Part shown: positions 62,684 through 64,000 of the stretch, in pieces
How the letters are laid out: each line of letters opens with the position of its first letter
How positions within the stretch are numbered: position 1 is the stretch's first letter
From: Dysgonomonas mossii
GTDB taxonomy: Bacteria > Bacteroidota > Bacteroidia > Bacteroidales > Dysgonomonadaceae
DNA length: 64,000 nt
Reading direction: 5' to 3'
Assembly (NCBI RefSeq): GCF_004569505.1
Contig: NZ_SPPK01000002.1
Location: forward strand, 620,001 to 684,000
Program-made: the position numbers and the translations under genes
Notes under the pieces: model-generated
What the model saw: only the letters and a program-made list of their open reading frames with translations
Told to the model about the DNA's origin: nothing
Database searches by the model: none

Positions 62684-64000
62684 TTAAAGGAAGTCGATAA
62701 TATCCTTGCTATTCATACTTTCTATACCCCATCTCGCAGCAGCTTTGTCTCCGGCAAGTCCATGTGCATATACTCCCAGTATTGCAGCATGAGTACTACT
62801 GTATCCTCTGGCTAATAATCCTGTAATATATCCTGTGAGCACGTCTCCACTACCTCCTTTAGCCATGCCGCTATTTCCTGTAGAGTTAAAATAGCAATTG
62901 CCGTCGGGTAAGCATATCATCGTGTGTGCTCCTTTCACGATAATGATCGACTTTATGTTGGCTGCATAGCGTCTCACAAGGTTTATCTTTTCTTCCTCAT
63001 CGTGCCATTCTCCAACCAAACGCTTGAGCTCTCCCGGGTGAGGCGTGAGAATACTGTTTTCGGGGATTCGCTGCTTTATATGGTAATTGTTTGCTAATAT
63101 ATTCAGTGCATCAGCATCTATGACAAAGGGTTGTTTGTATGAAGCGGCCAGTAGTTCTTTGAATGCCTCGCCTGTCTGGTGTTCCTGCCCAAGTCCGCAG
63201 CCGATGCCTATTGCCGAATATTTAGATAAATCTTTGGGTACAGAAGAGAAGTAATCTTCATCATCAAGGCTGAGCATTGCCGACGGATAGTTTGCCTGTA
63301 TTGCAAAGCGCTCGCTGTAAGGTATGTGAGTGGTAACTAATCCGCATCCCGAGCGTAGGGCTGCACCTGTCGCTAAGTTGGCTGCCCCAGCCATTCCTTT
63401 CGATCCGCAAATAAGCAATGCATGACCATAAGTACCTTTGTGTCCGAATTTTTCTCGTTTGAGCGTTATACTTTGTATATACTCTTCTGTAATATAATGG
63501 TATAGCGATGGGGCGTTCTCTATATACTCTTTACTAAGCCCAATTGGCAGGGTAATTATTTCTCCGCAATACTCTCCGGCTTCAGGCAAAAGCATAGCAA
63601 GTTTGGGAAACTCTAGGGTAAGGGTAATATCCGCTTTTATAACCGTCTGATCCGTATTACCGAATTCACTCATCATACCCGACGGAAGATCGATGGAAAT
63701 AACCTGATTGGGTGATGAGTTAACTTTTTTGATAATAGACAATAAAGGTTCTTTCAAAGTACCTTTTACACCTGTTCCTAAAAGCGAATCTATAAGGATA
63801 TGTTTATTGGAAATTCTATTTATATCTGTAACCCTTTCAATATAAGAAGGGAGCCGTTCTAAATTAATTCCGCATTCACTCGTCAGTTGCTCTTTCTCGA
63901 ACGGAAGATATACCGAACAGTCATAACCTGCATGAAACAAAATGCGGGCAACAGCTAATCCATCGCCGCCGTTATTTCCTTTTCCTATGAGGAATAAGAG
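62684..64000 (-). CDS. nnr: Bifunctional NAD(P)H-hydrate epimerase/dehydratase, 5' end cut by window edge
   Basis: The C-terminal 439 residues of the NnrE-NnrD fusion that repairs hydrated NADH and NADPH. The frame stays open to the window end, where GKGNNGGDGLAVAR, the NnrE motif, is read, so the start lies outside. The epimerase part continues with DSLLGTGVKG and IDLPSGM. The dehydratase part has LLICGSKGMAGAANLA, LTPHPGELKRL and the NSGMAKGGSGDVLTGYI motif with the catalytic Asp. It ends 12 bases from the terminator of small-RNA copy B. Confidence 0.95.
   Translation of the reverse strand, partial: LLFLIGKGNNGGDGLAVARILFHAGYDCSVYLPFEKEQLTSECGINLERLPSYIERVTDINRISNKHILIDSLLGTGVKGTLKEPLLSIIKKVNSSPNQVISIDLPSGMMSEFGNTDQTVIKADITLTLEFPKLAMLLPEAGEYCGEIITLPIGLSKEYIENAPSLYHYITEEYIQSITLKREKFGHKGTYGHALLICGSKGMAGAANLATGAALRSGCGLVTTHIPYSERFAIQANYPSAMLSLDDEDYFSSVPKDLSKYSAIGIGCGLGQEHQTGEAFKELLAASYKQPFVIDADALNILANNYHIKQRIPENSILTPHPGELKRLVGEWHDEEEKINLVRRYAANIKSIIIVKGAHTMICLPDGNCYFNSTGNSGMAKGGSGDVLTGYITGLLARGYSSTHAAILGVYAHGLAGDKAAARWGIESMNSKDIIDFL

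Overview
The window looks like chromosome of a Bacteroidota bacterium of the order Bacteroidales. The evidence is a SusC/SusD polysaccharide utilization locus, many promoters of the TTTG-N19/20-TAnnTTTG type, mostly weak Shine-Dalgarno sites, AT-rich spacers and a two-subunit methylmalonyl-CoA mutase. The soil/gut polysaccharide-degrader profile would fit Dysgonomonas or a close relative, but that genus is inference. No phage, transposase, integrase or CRISPR array is visible.

Layout. 0.3-8.5 kb: an M48 (Ste24-type) protease, two secreted proteins of unknown role (one with a 77-residue repeat, one with a possible caspase-like His/Cys pair), cinA, an outer-membrane beta-barrel protein, rnpA-yidD and a coiled-coil secreted protein. 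8.7-35.7 kb: a large beta-mannan/glucomannan locus. 36-41.7 kb: mutA-menA-CPBP protease-mutB, a propionate/succinate operon with menaquinone synthesis inserted. 42-55 kb: a looser, AT-rich stretch of hypothetical genes, a glycosyltransferase, a HipA-like kinase/DUF3037 pair, several conserved-domain genes and a cytidylyltransferase-GHMP kinase fusion. 55-64 kb: threonine aldolase-like enzyme, M23 peptidase, tRNA-Glu-rpsT, Hsp20, sucCD, an ECF sigma factor and the partial nnr gene.

How the mannan locus should work (inference from families). An AraC-type regulator (8757-9635) probably acts on two promoters, upstream of susC and of the CE7 esterase. These share a 21-bp-spaced direct repeat whose second half contains the -33 element. 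Surface lipoproteins (SusD, two glycan-binding proteins, GH26 and possibly GH5 enzymes) bind and cut mannan, and SusC imports oligosaccharides. A CE7 esterase removes acetyl groups; GH5_7, GH26 and GH5_2 enzymes shorten the chains. An MFS symporter carries disaccharides into the cytoplasm. There cellobiose 2-epimerase converts mannobiose to mannosylglucose, GH130 phosphorolyses it, and GH94 phosphorolyses cellobiose. GH3 handles beta-glucosides in the periplasm. There is no alpha-galactosidase, so acetylated glucomannan is a more likely target than galactomannan.

The most interesting non-coding signal is a sequence of about 120 nt present twice (45576-45697 and 62545-62671). It has a nearly identical core, a conserved upstream pairing element and a terminator hairpin that keeps pairing despite base changes. 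It looks like a small structured RNA family. The second copy sits in front of no plus-strand gene.
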